DNA of 64,000 nt from Sipunculus nudus (taxonomy: Eukaryota > Annelida > Sipuncula > Golfingiida > Sipunculidae): positions 66,550,676-66,614,675 of the forward strand of contig CM049316.1 of assembly GCA_026874595.1 (NCBI GenBank), given 5' to 3'. Every line of letters starts with the position of its first letter. The first letter of the stretch is position 1. The translations under genes and the position numbers were made by a program. Of the stretch, positions 47,003-58,590 are shown piece after piece. The notes under the pieces are model-generated. The model was not told where the DNA came from. It searched no databases and saw only the letters and a program-made list of their open reading frames with translations.

Positions 47003-47095
47003 GTACATCATGCCTGGGCAGGGGACAAGTACAGCCTGTTCAGCCCGTGGATTAACATACAACAATAAATCATATTGATTTTCTGTATATGTATT
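47003..47095 (+). other. candidate terminal exon with polyadenylation signal
   Basis: The acceptor CTGTATTTCATTTCAG precedes GTACATCATGCC. AATAAA lies at 47064-47069, so cleavage would fall near 47080-47100. In phase 0 it encodes 21 codons then TAA; in another frame MPGQGTSTACSARG to TGA. I recognise neither product. Confidence 0.4.
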
Positions 47096-47109
47096 TATTT
47101 ATTGAACAT

Positions 47110-48399
47110 GGTAACATTGTGTATATTTTTGTACTAAGTTACACATATTTTTTTCATATTCCGACATTCATTTGTTAACATTTGAAAATCAGTATTAATA
47201 AACTTCATCTATTTCTTTTATTTTTCCATCATACGTATGGACATATTTTTTTATGTTTCTATATTGTTTGAAAACTAATGCAATCAAATAATAACATGTG
47301 GCCAAAAGTTCACATGAAATGAATTTTATATGTAAATAAAATTATTCATGAAAAGTTCATTTTTGTTCTTCCAAAAGATCTATGTTGTGTGACTGGGGGC
47401 TTGGCATAATGTGAGTGGGTGTGGTTTCCTGGTGTGTTTGGGTATGGTTTCGGGAGAAGTCATGTTTGACTGCCTTTGTATGTCAGGGTGAGGTTTCAGC
47501 TGTCAGTGTGTGTCCCATGGATACCTCTGGCCTCTTCGTGTGGTCACAGTTAGGGGAGGGCTTAATTAAGGGGGCAGGTGAACAAAAATGGGCACATTTC
47601 ATGAACTTTCCTTTTAAATATATCTCACTTGTTGATCATAATAATATTTTTAGCTTGGTGCCATAAGTCATAATTTCTTTTTCTCTATCCAATGATATAG
47701 ATAATGTCAAAGATAATTAAAAATGATGTTTTGTGCAAGTCCCTTAAACTTAAAGGGAAATGTATATAAAAGAGGTCTGTGAGTCTTTGTATATATTTAA
47801 CAATAGGGTGGATAACCAGTTTTGCAGATTATTATCTTATTGTATGTACTATCATGTTTAGCCGTTAGCCTGATAAACTCGGGGGTAGCACCTGGTTTGT
47901 TTGATACTGATATCTTAGAGGTTTAGCGAACAGTATAGAACTCCAGCACCTTTGATGTTCCTTTCTTAGGTTTGGAGAAGCCGATCTTGTACAAGGTTTA
48001 CATAGGGATAACGCTAGAACTGTGGACTTGTCTGTGAGGAGTCATGTGATGTGATTCAGCTGAGGACTTGGTTTATGTGTAGTGTTCATAAGTGTATTAT
48101 TATTACTTGTGATGTTGGCACCTCCCCAGCGATCTGTACGTCCAATTATTTGTCATTTTATTTTCTTGTTGAAGTATAACTGTCTTTTATTATTTTGGGA
48201 GTATACATGGCGTGTGTGAGATCTCAGGTCTGCCTGTAATTCTGACTGAATGTAAAAGAACATGGAAAGTCACATCCTCTGGTCTGTGACAATGTATATA
48301 TTATTATAAAATTCCGCAAGGAAGCACGTACCAGAAGGGTACTTTTGTTATAACTCGGGTCATATATACCTGAAGCAAAATACAGTATGATGAGTTACA
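47110..48399. other. no recognised feature
   Basis: Contains a GT-rich stretch (47385-47580) and otherwise AT-rich sequence; no supported gene. Confidence 0.4.
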
Positions 48400-49040
48400 T
48401 GACAATTTAAATAAAATTAATGTAATTAAATGGATATACTGAAAACCGTTATAAGATGTGTAAACTAACCAGATGAGAATTTTTTGTTCATTAAGACGAT
48501 TTATATCAACCGATTGTGTCGGTAAACGTAGAGCAGAAAAGCCGATTTAAGGATGGTAGGTGAACCTAGAACGATGCAAAAATCAATACTCCTTAGAAAG
48601 ACCAACTCTATCATTTAAAAAAGAAAATAAAGCAAAATGATTCAGAAATAAGGACGTTAGTGTTTAGTGGCACACTGAATAATAGGGAGCAAACTCCAAC
48701 CCTAGCATAAGAAGAATCCATTTTAATTATTCAACGCGTAGTCCCAGTAAATTACATTTGTTTCGTTGCGTTGATCGTGGAAAGGATATTTGCCATGGTA
48801 CATTTATCAAATATGTTTTAAGGGAAAAGTTCATTTATATATTCACATGTTAAACGGATAAAAAGATATGAATATCGCTGTTCGAAAACTGATTCGGTAA
48901 AACATCTAATATCGTGAACAACACAAATTATTTTTAAGATTAACTTATTTTGTTGACTAAAGGATATATGCGTGGATGTTCATTCAAAGATGCTATGCCA
49001 GACTCCAATCATCAATCATTAACATTTATTGATTGATATT
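48400..49040 (+). repeat. long inverted repeat, left arm
   Basis: The arm is complementary to 49640-50262. Well-preserved blocks include AAGATGTGTAAACTAAC, CAACCGATTGTGTCGGTAAA with the following CGTAGAGCAG, GTGGCACACTGAATA, and AATTATTCAACGCGTAGTCC. Blocks keep the same order on both arms, separated by small indels. No coding motif was recognised. Confidence 0.88.
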
Positions 49041-49639
49041 TTGGATTATAATTAAGGATTATGTGGCGAGAGACACATAGATTTCTTGTACTTCATGTGT
49101 ATTTTTGCATTGCGGTAGTTTCGCCCAATTATGCTACATGAGGACAATTTTGGTTTGCTTTATGGCGTAAACATTACACCCAGGCTGTTTACCTCTTCGC
49201 TTTGTTGTTATGACATACCTGAAGACGCCGTCCGGCAAGATGATACACCTTATTATAGTGCTTATAGAAGTATTTTAACATTTCTTTTGTAAATGTTTAA
49301 CTGTGCTTGCTTTATCAATGGTTCGAGATGAAATTTATAAGGGATTATTTTGTCATAAACCTTGGTTGTTATTCGCCGAACTTCTCGCGCATAAAATACC
49401 TTAGCCGTGGGCATATCCTAGGGCCATAGATACATCCGAGCGTAAGATCAAGTGTTTCGCGATATGAGGCGGGATGTTCCAAGTGGCAATATATTAGACT
49501 GGTAGCTTTTAACGCTACAAACGCTGTTTGTTATATAATACATATCTAAATTTCAATTTTCCAACTGGAACTTTTGGATAAATAGGCTCCACCTTCTACA
49601 ATTGACAGCATAGTTCCATTTCTTTCAGAGTTTCCACAG
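49041..49639. other. spacer between inverted arms
   Basis: About 600 bp with no complementary partner and no recognised transposase or other coding region. Confidence 0.5.
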
Positions 49640-50262
49640 ATATAATTATTAGTGTTTATGATTGAAGCTTGAAGTTTGGCATAACATCTTTGCATGAACA
49701 CACATGTATAGATCCTTTAATAAATAAAATTGGTGAATCTAAACAAATCAGTTGTGTTGTTAACGTTATTAGATGTTTTATTGAAGCAGTTTTCATATCG
49801 TTTTGTCTGTTTGAAATTAGAATATATAAATGAACTTGTCCATTCGCACATATTTAATAAATGTGCCACGGCAAAAATGCTTTCCATGATTAAAGTAACG
49901 AAACAACTGTAATTTACTGGGACTACGCGTTGAATAATTAAAACCGATTTGTCCCATGCTAGGAGTGAAGTTTTCTCCCGAGTATTCAGTGTGCCACAAA
50001 TTTGTGATGTTTGAAAAATCGCCGTTCTTATTCCTTAATCATTATGCTTTATTTTTTTAAATAGAGTTGGTCCTTCAAAGGAATGTTGTTTTTAATTGTT
50101 TCTTGGTTCAACTACCACCCTTAGACCGGCTATACTGCTCTACGTTTACCGACACAATCGGTTGATTTTAATCGTCTTAATGAACAAAGATTTCTTATCC
50201 TGTTAGTTTACACATCTTATGACGGTTTTCAATATATCAATTTAACTACATTGATTGATAAA
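49640..50262 (-). repeat. long inverted repeat, right arm
   Basis: Reverse complement of 48400-49040 with visible substitutions, mostly collinear. The 50 bp beyond 50262 fade into non-similar sequence, so the outer ends are not sharp. Confidence 0.88.
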
Positions 50263-50322
50263 CAATACTTTGGTAACGAATACTTCCTGTTGCATTTTTC
50301 CATCTGTAACTAATTTTTTTAG

Positions 50323-50517
50323 TTGCCAGAAAACAGTCCTGTTCACGGACTAACTGGAAATATTTATATATATATATATAACACGCAAGCCACACACCCA
50401 GACTGTGTGACAATACCAGAAGCTGGCCCTAAAGATAAATTTACGACAATATACACCTGCCCCCAGTTAACTTATTATGGGCTCGATAACCGGGTATACA
50501 GCAACGGACACTATTAG
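50323..50517 (+). CDS. possible terminal exon of an unrecognised gene
   Basis: A T7AG acceptor-like site precedes an open frame starting LPENSPVHGLTGN and ending DNRVYSNGHY, then TAG. It contains HPDCVTIPEAGPKDK and YTCPQLTYYG, which look protein-like, but a (TA)n tract lies in the frame as a run of Ile-Tyr. I know no family for it, and no upstream exon was found within the inverted repeat. Confidence 0.25.
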   Translation: MPENSPVHGLTGNIYIYIYNTQATHPDCVTIPEAGPKDKFTTIYTCPQLTYYGLDNRVYSNGHY

Positions 50518-52900
50518 TCTACATCATCTGAAGAATGTCACACGCTCTGAGCGTGTGGTACGAAACTGATTAGTAATGAGTCAGCTTTTCATGAATAAAA
50601 TAGTACATGCTGTATCGCTGGATGAGTACAACTGCAAACAAATACTAAGCATCATTGCGAGGGCAAACTGCACCCTGTTCGAGCTAAGATTAAAAGTCCC
50701 ACTGAAGTAAAAAAATTGTCATTATTTTTGTTTTACTTTCTACGAGTACTTTTATTTGCTTTGTAGTTCATAGAGAAGAAAATTTAGATTTCTTTTCGAT
50801 GTGTTGTTTCTTTTGAAACAAATGAGGAAGAAATTACATTAAGCTCCCTATTTATACCTGTTTTTAATGATGAAGGTGCATTAAGTGAATATTAGTTCCC
50901 ATTGAATATGACAAGGACAAAAATCATTTTTTTATGCCTAAACCTACTGTCAGTATGATGAGAAGTACAGGTTTCCTAATTTTCTAAAAACTGCACTAAG
51001 CCCCTGTGATCTCAAATTGCCATCACGGTGGTTGTGATTCGAGGTGAATTCTGATAGATATTAGAACAAACACAATACTTATTGAAGCTGAATATTTAAG
51101 AAATTGTGATCAAAATGGCCCTACATGTAGAGGCCCATTTCTAGCTTTATGTAATATTCTGAGATAAGTCGCCATGGTTATTTTCCTCCTGACTTAAGAT
51201 GGACTCCTTGGTCTGACTGCAAGACAATAACTTTACTTGTCCTATTCCGAAAATACTGAACAATAGGCCCAGTTGAATATTTCTCAGTTGTTTTATGTCA
51301 TCACCTGAATTCGTTTAGAGTCTGTACAAAACACACAATCTCAAAAGTATGAACATTTGGTGAATCAGGAATGCAAATATGCAGCTGAGAAATGCCGGAC
51401 AAACAATCAGCCAAAGAAATGAGCCAGATATTTGTTTCCGGGGTCTGTATCTCCAAATTAGACTGGTAGCATTAACGTGCTTTTCAGGACAGGTACATAT
51501 CAGCTTGGTTTGTCCAAAACGTTCAAATGATTACTACAGAAATATAACATTATATTTTCAAACCTCATTCAAAATAAGTTATACGGTGCATTACCGTGAT
51601 ATAAGTGATCAATTTATTATTTACTCATGGGCTAAAGAGACTTTCAAGTATATGACATCTATATATTTTAGAACAAATCAATAATTACAATAGCACATTT
51701 TTCGTTCGCAACTGTATGTTAAAATAAGAACAAAAGGGGCCTATAAAGACATCATGAGCCAAGCTCAGTGGAAGATACTGGGGCCGGCTTTTGTATAATT
51801 TTGATTTTTTTAATCAATAGTGCACATCATCTGATGTGGTCAAACTGTGACAGACCCTCCTGGTGCCCTATTAAATCCTGCAGAACCCAGGAAAAATTTC
51901 CCAAAGCGAACAAAACGTAGCCACTCGTAGTTCGCAGCGGTGGACTAATAGGCGTAGCACGGGGTAAAACCGTGGTATTATCTTACCTTGACCCTACTGA
52001 GTTATAAAACAACCGTGCAATCCTGAAGGGCTGCCCAAGTAATTCGTACCTGAACCGTTCTTTTGAAAATTCCCCGGCTGGTGCAAGGCCATGTAGGAGC
52101 CCGCTACTGCAACTTTAACTAGAGTTCCACTAGTAGGGTTTTCTACTTTTTGATTTTATCCTAACCGATCCCGTCAAAGTATTACACAAAACCTCCACCG
52201 GAATGCGTTGCCGATTTAAGACTTTGATGATGATTGAATATGGCTCACAAGGTTTGAGTACGGCCTAACTAGGGTTCACTGCAGTTAATTACGAGGGAAA
52301 ACTGACGTGTAACTGGAAGCAAAAACGTATGAATGCATGATTATAGCCTCATGTACTTCTACTAGCGTACTACCAGAGCCGACGTAACAGTACGGACCAT
52401 AAAGTAGTAAAGTAAAGTAGGCTGATCCGCTTAAAGAGGACCACAGACCTACTAAAACCGATAATACTAAGTAGCCCTAGTAAAACCTCTAAATATATTT
52501 CAGAACACAAATTTTGGAGTCAGCATCATTGTTGACAGTAGCAGAGTCACATCAGGATTTCCACGGGGCACACTGAGACGCAAAACCGGGAATGTTTGAC
52601 AAGGCTCGAACGCTTGGTGTGATCTTAGCTTCTTCTTCGTGTGCCAGAACCTGTATAATCAGACCATTTGTAGCTGTGCGATACCGCGCTCTCAATGCTT
52701 TGGTGTTACAACCTAGAGAACAAAAAGGCGATTAAAACAAAATCAGGCCGATAGCAGGGTATAACCGCAGCGCGAGGAGCGTATCTAACAACCTGTAGCA
52801 TAAATATGCATTTTTTTTTATTCCGAGTTTCACGCCGTTGCCGCTCTTGGCATTCGGGCGATCATCAGATAACTGACGCTTGTGAGACACAGTTGTTGCT
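50518..52900. other. no recognised feature
   Basis: Long stretch without a supported gene. 51900-52750 is more GC-balanced, with many short words such as CGTAG and CCTAGTA, but no tandem or inverted structure was found. The open frame at 51379-51684 has no motif. Confidence 0.4.
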
Positions 52901-53126
52901 GCTATCTTCTTTTTGCAGTAGTTCGGTAGTTTCAGGTGTCGGCATTTTGAGACTTATCACTACGATTGTTCAAAAAGATTACCCACTTGTCGCTTTTGTG
53001 ATGTAATATCCTGTATTTCTCCTCCATACAGAGGTTACATTGATTCGAGGCACGTTTCATTGTATGGACCGTTGGATTATTTCCCAAGAAGTGAAATCTT
53101 GCATTTGCTTTCTCTTTAGGGTACAA

Positions 53127-53303
53127 AGGTGTTTTGAAAGTTTTGTTTCTTTCTCGTAATGTTCCTTGCGAAGGATGATATCTCCCGTCTTTATAGCCAT
53201 ACCTGGTCGCGTAAACCAAGCTTTTCTTTATATGATATTACTTAAAAAAACAAACAAAGGTTGTCACAACTTCTGAGAAAAAAACTGCCTGGATATGTTA
53301 TCG

Positions 53304-53306
<3 letters not shown>
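53127..53306 (+). repeat. ~180 bp direct repeat, copy 1
   Basis: From GTTTTGAAAGTTTTG to GAGAAAAAAACTGCCTGGAT and TTATCGAT. It recurs at 54034-54216 with ~10% visible differences. Overlapping minus-strand open frames in both copies have no recognised family. Confidence 0.88.

Positions 53307-53358
<52 letters not shown>
53307..53358 (+). repeat. (TA)n microsatellite
   Basis: About 26 TA units immediately after direct-repeat copy 1. Copy 2 of the direct repeat lacks it. Confidence 0.97.
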
Positions 53359-53361
<3 letters not shown>

Positions 53362-53679
53362 CACTTGTTCTTTGAATAATTTAACTGTTATTTTGCTCAT
53401 TTTTGTCCAGGTTTCCGTTTTATGCATGGCAGTGGGACAACTGGAATGAGTAAAAAATGATATGATGTGTGTCCTAGTCTCACCAGGGACATTATTAGCC
53501 AATTTTGAGTGTATATCATTAATAAAGGTCTATTATATTGTTACACATGGAAAGTAATGTGCCTTTTTCAGTCCTCCTGACATTGGTGTGAATGAGAATG
53601 CTGATGCGTTGAAACCTATCAAGAAAATACACTAAAAAGAATTGAGAGAGAGTGAATATGATGTGAAAGACTATTTGCA

Positions 53680-54025
53680 TGGGTGTGCTCTACGACAGCA
53701 CTGCTCAAAGAGAGCACCCAGGTCTGCTCCAAAAGAGCACAAAGATCTGCTCTAGGAGAGCACACAGCACTGCTCCAAGAGTGCCCTGCTGCAGGAGAGC
53801 AAACAGGTCTGTTCAAAGACAGCACTGCTGCAGGGAGCACACAAGTCTGCTCCAAGAGAGCACTGCTGCAGGAGAGCACACAGGTCTGTCCAAGAGAGCA
53901 CTGCAGCAGGAGAGCACACAGCACTGCTCCAGGGGAGGACGTAGGTCTGCTCCAGGAGAGTAAACTGCTTCAGAACTGCTGAAAACCTGTTTCTAATACG
54001 CAAATAGGCCTGCTCCATTGGAGCA
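53680..54025 (+). repeat. GAGCAC/CTGCTC minisatellite
   Basis: About 17 variable units of roughly 18-24 bp, alternating AGAGCACACAGGTCTGCTCC and AGAGCACTGCTGCAGG forms. GAGCAC and CTGCTC are near-inverses, so each unit can pair with its neighbours. All three forward frames stay open for long stretches (repeating STQVCSKRAL-type peptides), but no start context or splice site supports coding. Confidence 0.88.
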
Positions 54026-54033
54026 CTAATTCA

Positions 54034-54216
54034 ATGTTTTGAAAGTTTTGATTCTTTCTCGTAACTTTCCTCGCGAAGGATGAAATTTCCCGTCTTTATA
54101 GCCATATCTGGTCGCGTAAAACAAGCTTTTCTGTATATTATATTACTTAAGAAACCCAAACAAAGGTTGTCACAACTTCTGAGAAAAAAAACAAACTGCC
54201 TGGATAGTTTATCGAT
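54034..54216 (+). repeat. ~180 bp direct repeat, copy 2
   Basis: Partner of 53127-53306 at a distance of ~908 bp. It flanks the minisatellite on the right, so the minisatellite and its neighbour sequence lie between two direct copies. Confidence 0.88.
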
Positions 54217-54589
54217 AACACTGCAAACAAAATATAACAACTGCAATCAAAGTTAATCAATAGGAAGTACCCAAGTATGACCACAGATAATGCTCGCACT
54301 TACCATGTACTGCAAAAGCGCCCACACTGTTCATGAGCGCAATTCCTGGGTTCTTATATAACAACAAAATGCCAAGCTTGTATGCATCTGGCTCCTCCCC
54401 ATTGCCTATCCTATGAACGCACTGCAGTATAAAGATAAAATCTGACCAATGGGTATAGGCTTTTCCAGTTAAACTGCCACGTTTATATGCTTTAACAAGG
54501 TTAAAATATGATCGGAGTTATATTTCCACATTTCTGATCTTATAGCCATCCGTCAGTCTGATTTATGTGTATGTGTGTATACATATCCA

Positions 54590-54660
54590 GACTCTCTTTT
54601 TCTCTTTCTCTTTCTCTATCTCTCTCTCTCTCGTTTTCTATCTCTGTCTCTGTCTCTGTC

Positions 54661-54728
<68 letters not shown>

Positions 54729-54730
54729 AA

Positions 54731-54790
<60 letters not shown>
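54590..54790 (+). repeat. compound (CT)n/(TA)n microsatellite
   Basis: CTCTTT/TCTCTG runs lead into (TC)n, then (TA)n, broken once near 54727-54735. The open frames (Ser-Leu then Ile-Tyr repeats) are artefacts. Confidence 0.97.
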
Positions 54791-54792
<2 letters not shown>

Positions 54793-56129
54793 ATTCTCAG
54801 CTCTTCAGTATCAAATTGAAAAGCTTTTACGCATACGACTTTCTGGCTAAAGTAATGCTTAAAAATATAACGATTTACCGTCTAACAATATATGACTTTA
54901 ATAATGTAGTAGAGATAAAAATTTAGGCTATTTTAATATTAACTGACTAAAAGTTGAACAGAGATATAGCAATGCTGCTTTGGCAGTCGTCCGTCCGGCC
55001 ATACGGTTATATTTGAGCGGGTCAAATGACAACAATTGTGTTGGTTTCTCAGCGTTGGTTTCATCTAGTGTCCTGACACATTATATATTTACTGTCAATG
55101 ACTAGCGTTGTCCGTTCCGGAAGACTGGTGGTGCCATATGTATTTTTATTATATTAAATAATTTTTTACCCTAAATCACATTTGCAATAATCCTTTGAAT
55201 TGAACTCTGGCAGCGTAAAAGGACACTTAGAGATGTAACATGACTTTCATATACATTTTAATGACTGTTGAAAATTTTGTCAATCGAGAAGTATGATATT
55301 GGTGTCATTAGGTAAAGCATGTAACATAACAGGTAAGATCATTCTATGATTAGATAAATGATACAATTTATCGTGAATAATAATTGAGTGAAGCATTGGC
55401 ACACCAAGAAATGAACCATTGTAATAAGCTTAATATGCAGTTGAACAGATTTGACCAGCAACAATCCTACCCGTCGTCCACCCATCGGTGTATTCGCTCA
55501 TATACAGTTAACCGTACGGGGTGACACAGACGCAGTTAGGGTTACAGATAGCTAATATTTTAAACACATGTTAGAAATAAAGAAATCAGGTGGCCAGATT
55601 TAGATGTGGACGCGATTTAAGTCCATCGTCAGCGCTGATTGTTTCGGTCAAATAATAGAAAGAATTATACGGTCATTAAAGAAAATAATCTTCAAGATGT
55701 GGACTTAAAGCATATTTATATAGAAGTATTATTCAATTAGGATAAAAAGATTTTCAGAATGAGGAGATTAGGAACGTGTGTGTATGCGAATGCATATATA
55801 CACACACAGTTTCGAATAAATAATGATGAATAAAATAATATATTTAAAATAAATTTTAATAATGCGGTCTTATAGGGAGCTAAATATGTTATATCTATTT
55901 AATATGATACCTATTAACTATGATGGGTCACCTTAGCAAAACAACAAATGTATTGACACTGGTGTGCACAACACATTTCCGCCAGGGGTTGTTCTATTAA
56001 TATTTCATCAACGAACCTGGTAGTACCATGTTGAAAGCAATGTCATATCTATGCAAATGGTTCGATGTATCAAAATTATAACAGGCTTTTCCTAGACATA
56101 GATAACAGGTTCTTGCCTTTTATACGAGG
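54791..56129. other. no recognised feature
   Basis: AT-rich; a GTCGTCCGTCCGGCCATACGG scrap near 54985-55005 resembles dispersed bivalve repeats. No gene is supported. Confidence 0.4.
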
Positions 56130-57295
56130 TGAATCCCTTTGAAGAGGTGTCGGACTTGCATAGTGCTGATAGTTTTACCTTTATCTCGCAGGTGAATATC
56201 AAATGTCGCTGATTTGTGGGATATATGATATTCGGATGTTAATATCGCTTATCTGCGTGATAATTTCACGCAAATATCTAAGGTCGTTGTCCATCATTGC
56301 CCTGATATGTATGAACCATTCGAAGTACATCCTGGTTGATCGAGTTTCGAAAAAGCCGAGCGCCGACAGATCTACTCGAATTTCGCAGTCAAATATCGAG
56401 TGTTTTCCATTTTTATATGATATTCGATGTTCACATGAAAATATCGCTTGCTGTGTGATATTGGCGTTCGAATATCTAAGGTCGTGGCCATCATTTGCCC
56501 AATATGTATTAAATATACGAGGTGAATCAGCGTTGACCAGGTGTCGGACAGGTCGAGCTCCAAGAGCTCTACCCGAATTTCGCAGATGAATATCTAATGT
56601 CGCAGAAATATGTGATATTCGATATTCGCATGTGAATGTCTTTTCTCTGGCTGAGCTCAGCAAGGCGTAGAATATTATTGTCCTTGAATGTATGGGTATT
56701 TGCCGAGGATTATTATGAGGTGGACCCACGTTGTCCAGTTGTCATGCTGGCCGAGCGCCGATAGGTGTACCCTTTGTTACCCGTTGATGTTACGCATGCA
56801 AAATTCGATTAATACTCAGAGAAGTTGAAAGGGACGGAATACTATTCCGAATTTCGCAGTCGAATATTGGATGTTGCTGATTTCTGTGATATGACTTATT
56901 CGCATGCGAATGTAGCTTGTCTGTGTGATATTGCCAATATCTAAGGTAATGGCACATCATTGCCCTAATATTTTTGAACTATACGAGGTGACTTAATGTT
57001 GACCAGGTGTAGGACTGGCCGGGCCCCGGTTTTCGAATCGCAGTCGAATATCGAATGCCTCTGATTTGTGTGATATTCGATATTAGCAGGCCAAAATGTG
57101 ACGTGTCTGCATAATATTTGCATGAGGATATCTAAGGTCGTCGCCCATCTTTGGTCTAATATGTATGAACTATACGAGATTAATCAACGTTGACCAGATA
57201 TCAGGAATTTTGATGGTGAATATCGAATATTGCTGATTTGTGGGGAATTTGATATTCGCATGCGAATAACAAATATCAAATATCGGTCCAACTTC
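56130..57295 (+). repeat. ~190 bp satellite with ATTCGCATGCGAAT palindromes
   Basis: The anchor CGCAGTCGAATATCGAATGT-like sequence recurs near 56192, 56387, 56583, 56860, 57041 and 57213, giving ~170-195 bp monomers with one longer gap. Each monomer has GATATTCGATATTCGCATG, CTAAGGTCGTSGCCATCATT, and TATACGAGGTGAATCAACGT with GACCAGGTGTCGGAC after it. Where intact, the palindrome is GATATTCGCATGCGAATA. The long minus-strand frame is a repeat artefact. Confidence 0.9.
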
Positions 57296-58347
57296 AGTCC
57301 CATATATAAGACGGACAAACTTTTAAATGATGTGGGATAATCAATTGCACCAATGCTTCCACGGGATATTGATGCACCTTAAATAAATAGGTACATGTTT
57401 TGTGCACATCGAATGCCAATCTATGGGGTGTTTTTTTCAATGCACATGTTGGGCCAATTTTTTAATTCGGAATCGGCTGGAAATTCTTGAACCTATGAAT
57501 CATCAGTATAAAAAACACAAACGCGTTTCAGCTAGAGCAGCGGTACGGGAATGTAGGACATGATCATCATTATCACATCTCTGAAATGCACATGAAGATA
57601 TTGTGTGTTGTGGTATATCATGCTGAATGTATCAGATGGTACAGGTCTTGGTTGTATAAAATCGAGAGCAAGTTATTATCGTTACGCAGTCTAGCCATTT
57701 TATTTGTCACTTGTGGATCAGTTGATATTTTGTTTTTATATATATTTAAATACATGCAAGTCGTCAATGTTTCTTGCCTTGTTTAATGCATCATAATATG
57801 CATGCCTCAGATTTATGGTGCCGGTCATGCCTACATCCATCTGATCGAGTGAACTGCCTTGTGCTGTCCATATTGGTTTTGCAACACCAATTTTATTGGA
57901 AACTGAGATAAAATAACAGGTATGTCTCTTGCCTGTATGGAACGTGCTCTTCGAAAACAAAGTATTTTCCATAATCAGGAGATGACTGGAGTGTATAAGG
58001 TAGCATCATTACCCCTGCTGTCGTAGCCATTTAGGCCATTTTTTAGCTGAATCCAAAGTTTACTTCTTTACTGTCCACACAAGTGTTGTTTGTAAATAAA
58101 TGAACTGTCAGTACAGACGAGAAGAGATTTAAGGCTATCCATGTCACCTGTTGCCTGTTGTCATTGACAATTTCATAATACCACCAACTGGTTCTTTGTT
58201 GCCTTTAACTTTTTGAAGACACAAATGTACAAAATTAAACATACGATTTCCTACTATGTGTATATCATTGATCTTTTCTGATGACAATTTTCTGTAATCA
58301 AAACTAAGTTTTAATTTATCTATTTGAAAAGCATTAATGGCACATTG
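57296..58347. other. no recognised feature
   Basis: Includes small open frames at 57586-57786 and 57736-57972 without family motifs. No gene is supported. Confidence 0.4.
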
Positions 58348-58590
58348 TCATCTTTCCGTGCGAACACGCGACAGTACATGCTCATACAAAATGTTCTGGC
58401 AATAATGACAGAGACAACAATACGACAAACGTGTTTTAAATGCGTTAATCCCTTCATTACGTTTACATGAAGTCCCCAACTCTAAAACCTTACACTCAAA
58501 TGTGTACTCATAGTCCATGTAGACACAGACACGATCTGGTGCACTCTGGACGTCGCTACCCAGACTACCGGTTATTGTGTGCTGGGACAT
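58348..58590 (-). CDS. possible exon of an unrecognised cysteine-rich protein
   Basis: An 80-codon minus-strand frame includes GSLGSDVQSAPDRVCVYMDY and ECKVLELGTSCKR, then LSYCCLCHYCQN. The first part is bordered by an acceptor-like CATCACATGTCCCAG and a donor-like GAGT|GTAAGG near 58490. This suggests an exon of ~29 codons rather than one long ORF. I recognise no domain; it may be chance. Confidence 0.25.
   Translation of the reverse strand: MSQHTITGSLGSDVQSAPDRVCVYMDYEYTFECKVLELGTSCKRNEGINAFKTRLSYCCLCHYCQNILYEHVLSRVRTER

Noticed and set aside
53683-53982. Protein with STQVCSKRAL-type repeats
   Set aside because: Minisatellite is open in three frames at once, with no start, splice or codon-bias support.
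54567-54926. Ser/Leu- then Ile/Tyr-repeat protein
   Set aside because: Pure translation of (CT)n and (TA)n microsatellites.
56199-56729. 176-codon minus-strand ORF
   Set aside because: Lies wholly in the 190 bp satellite; its peptide repeats with the monomer.
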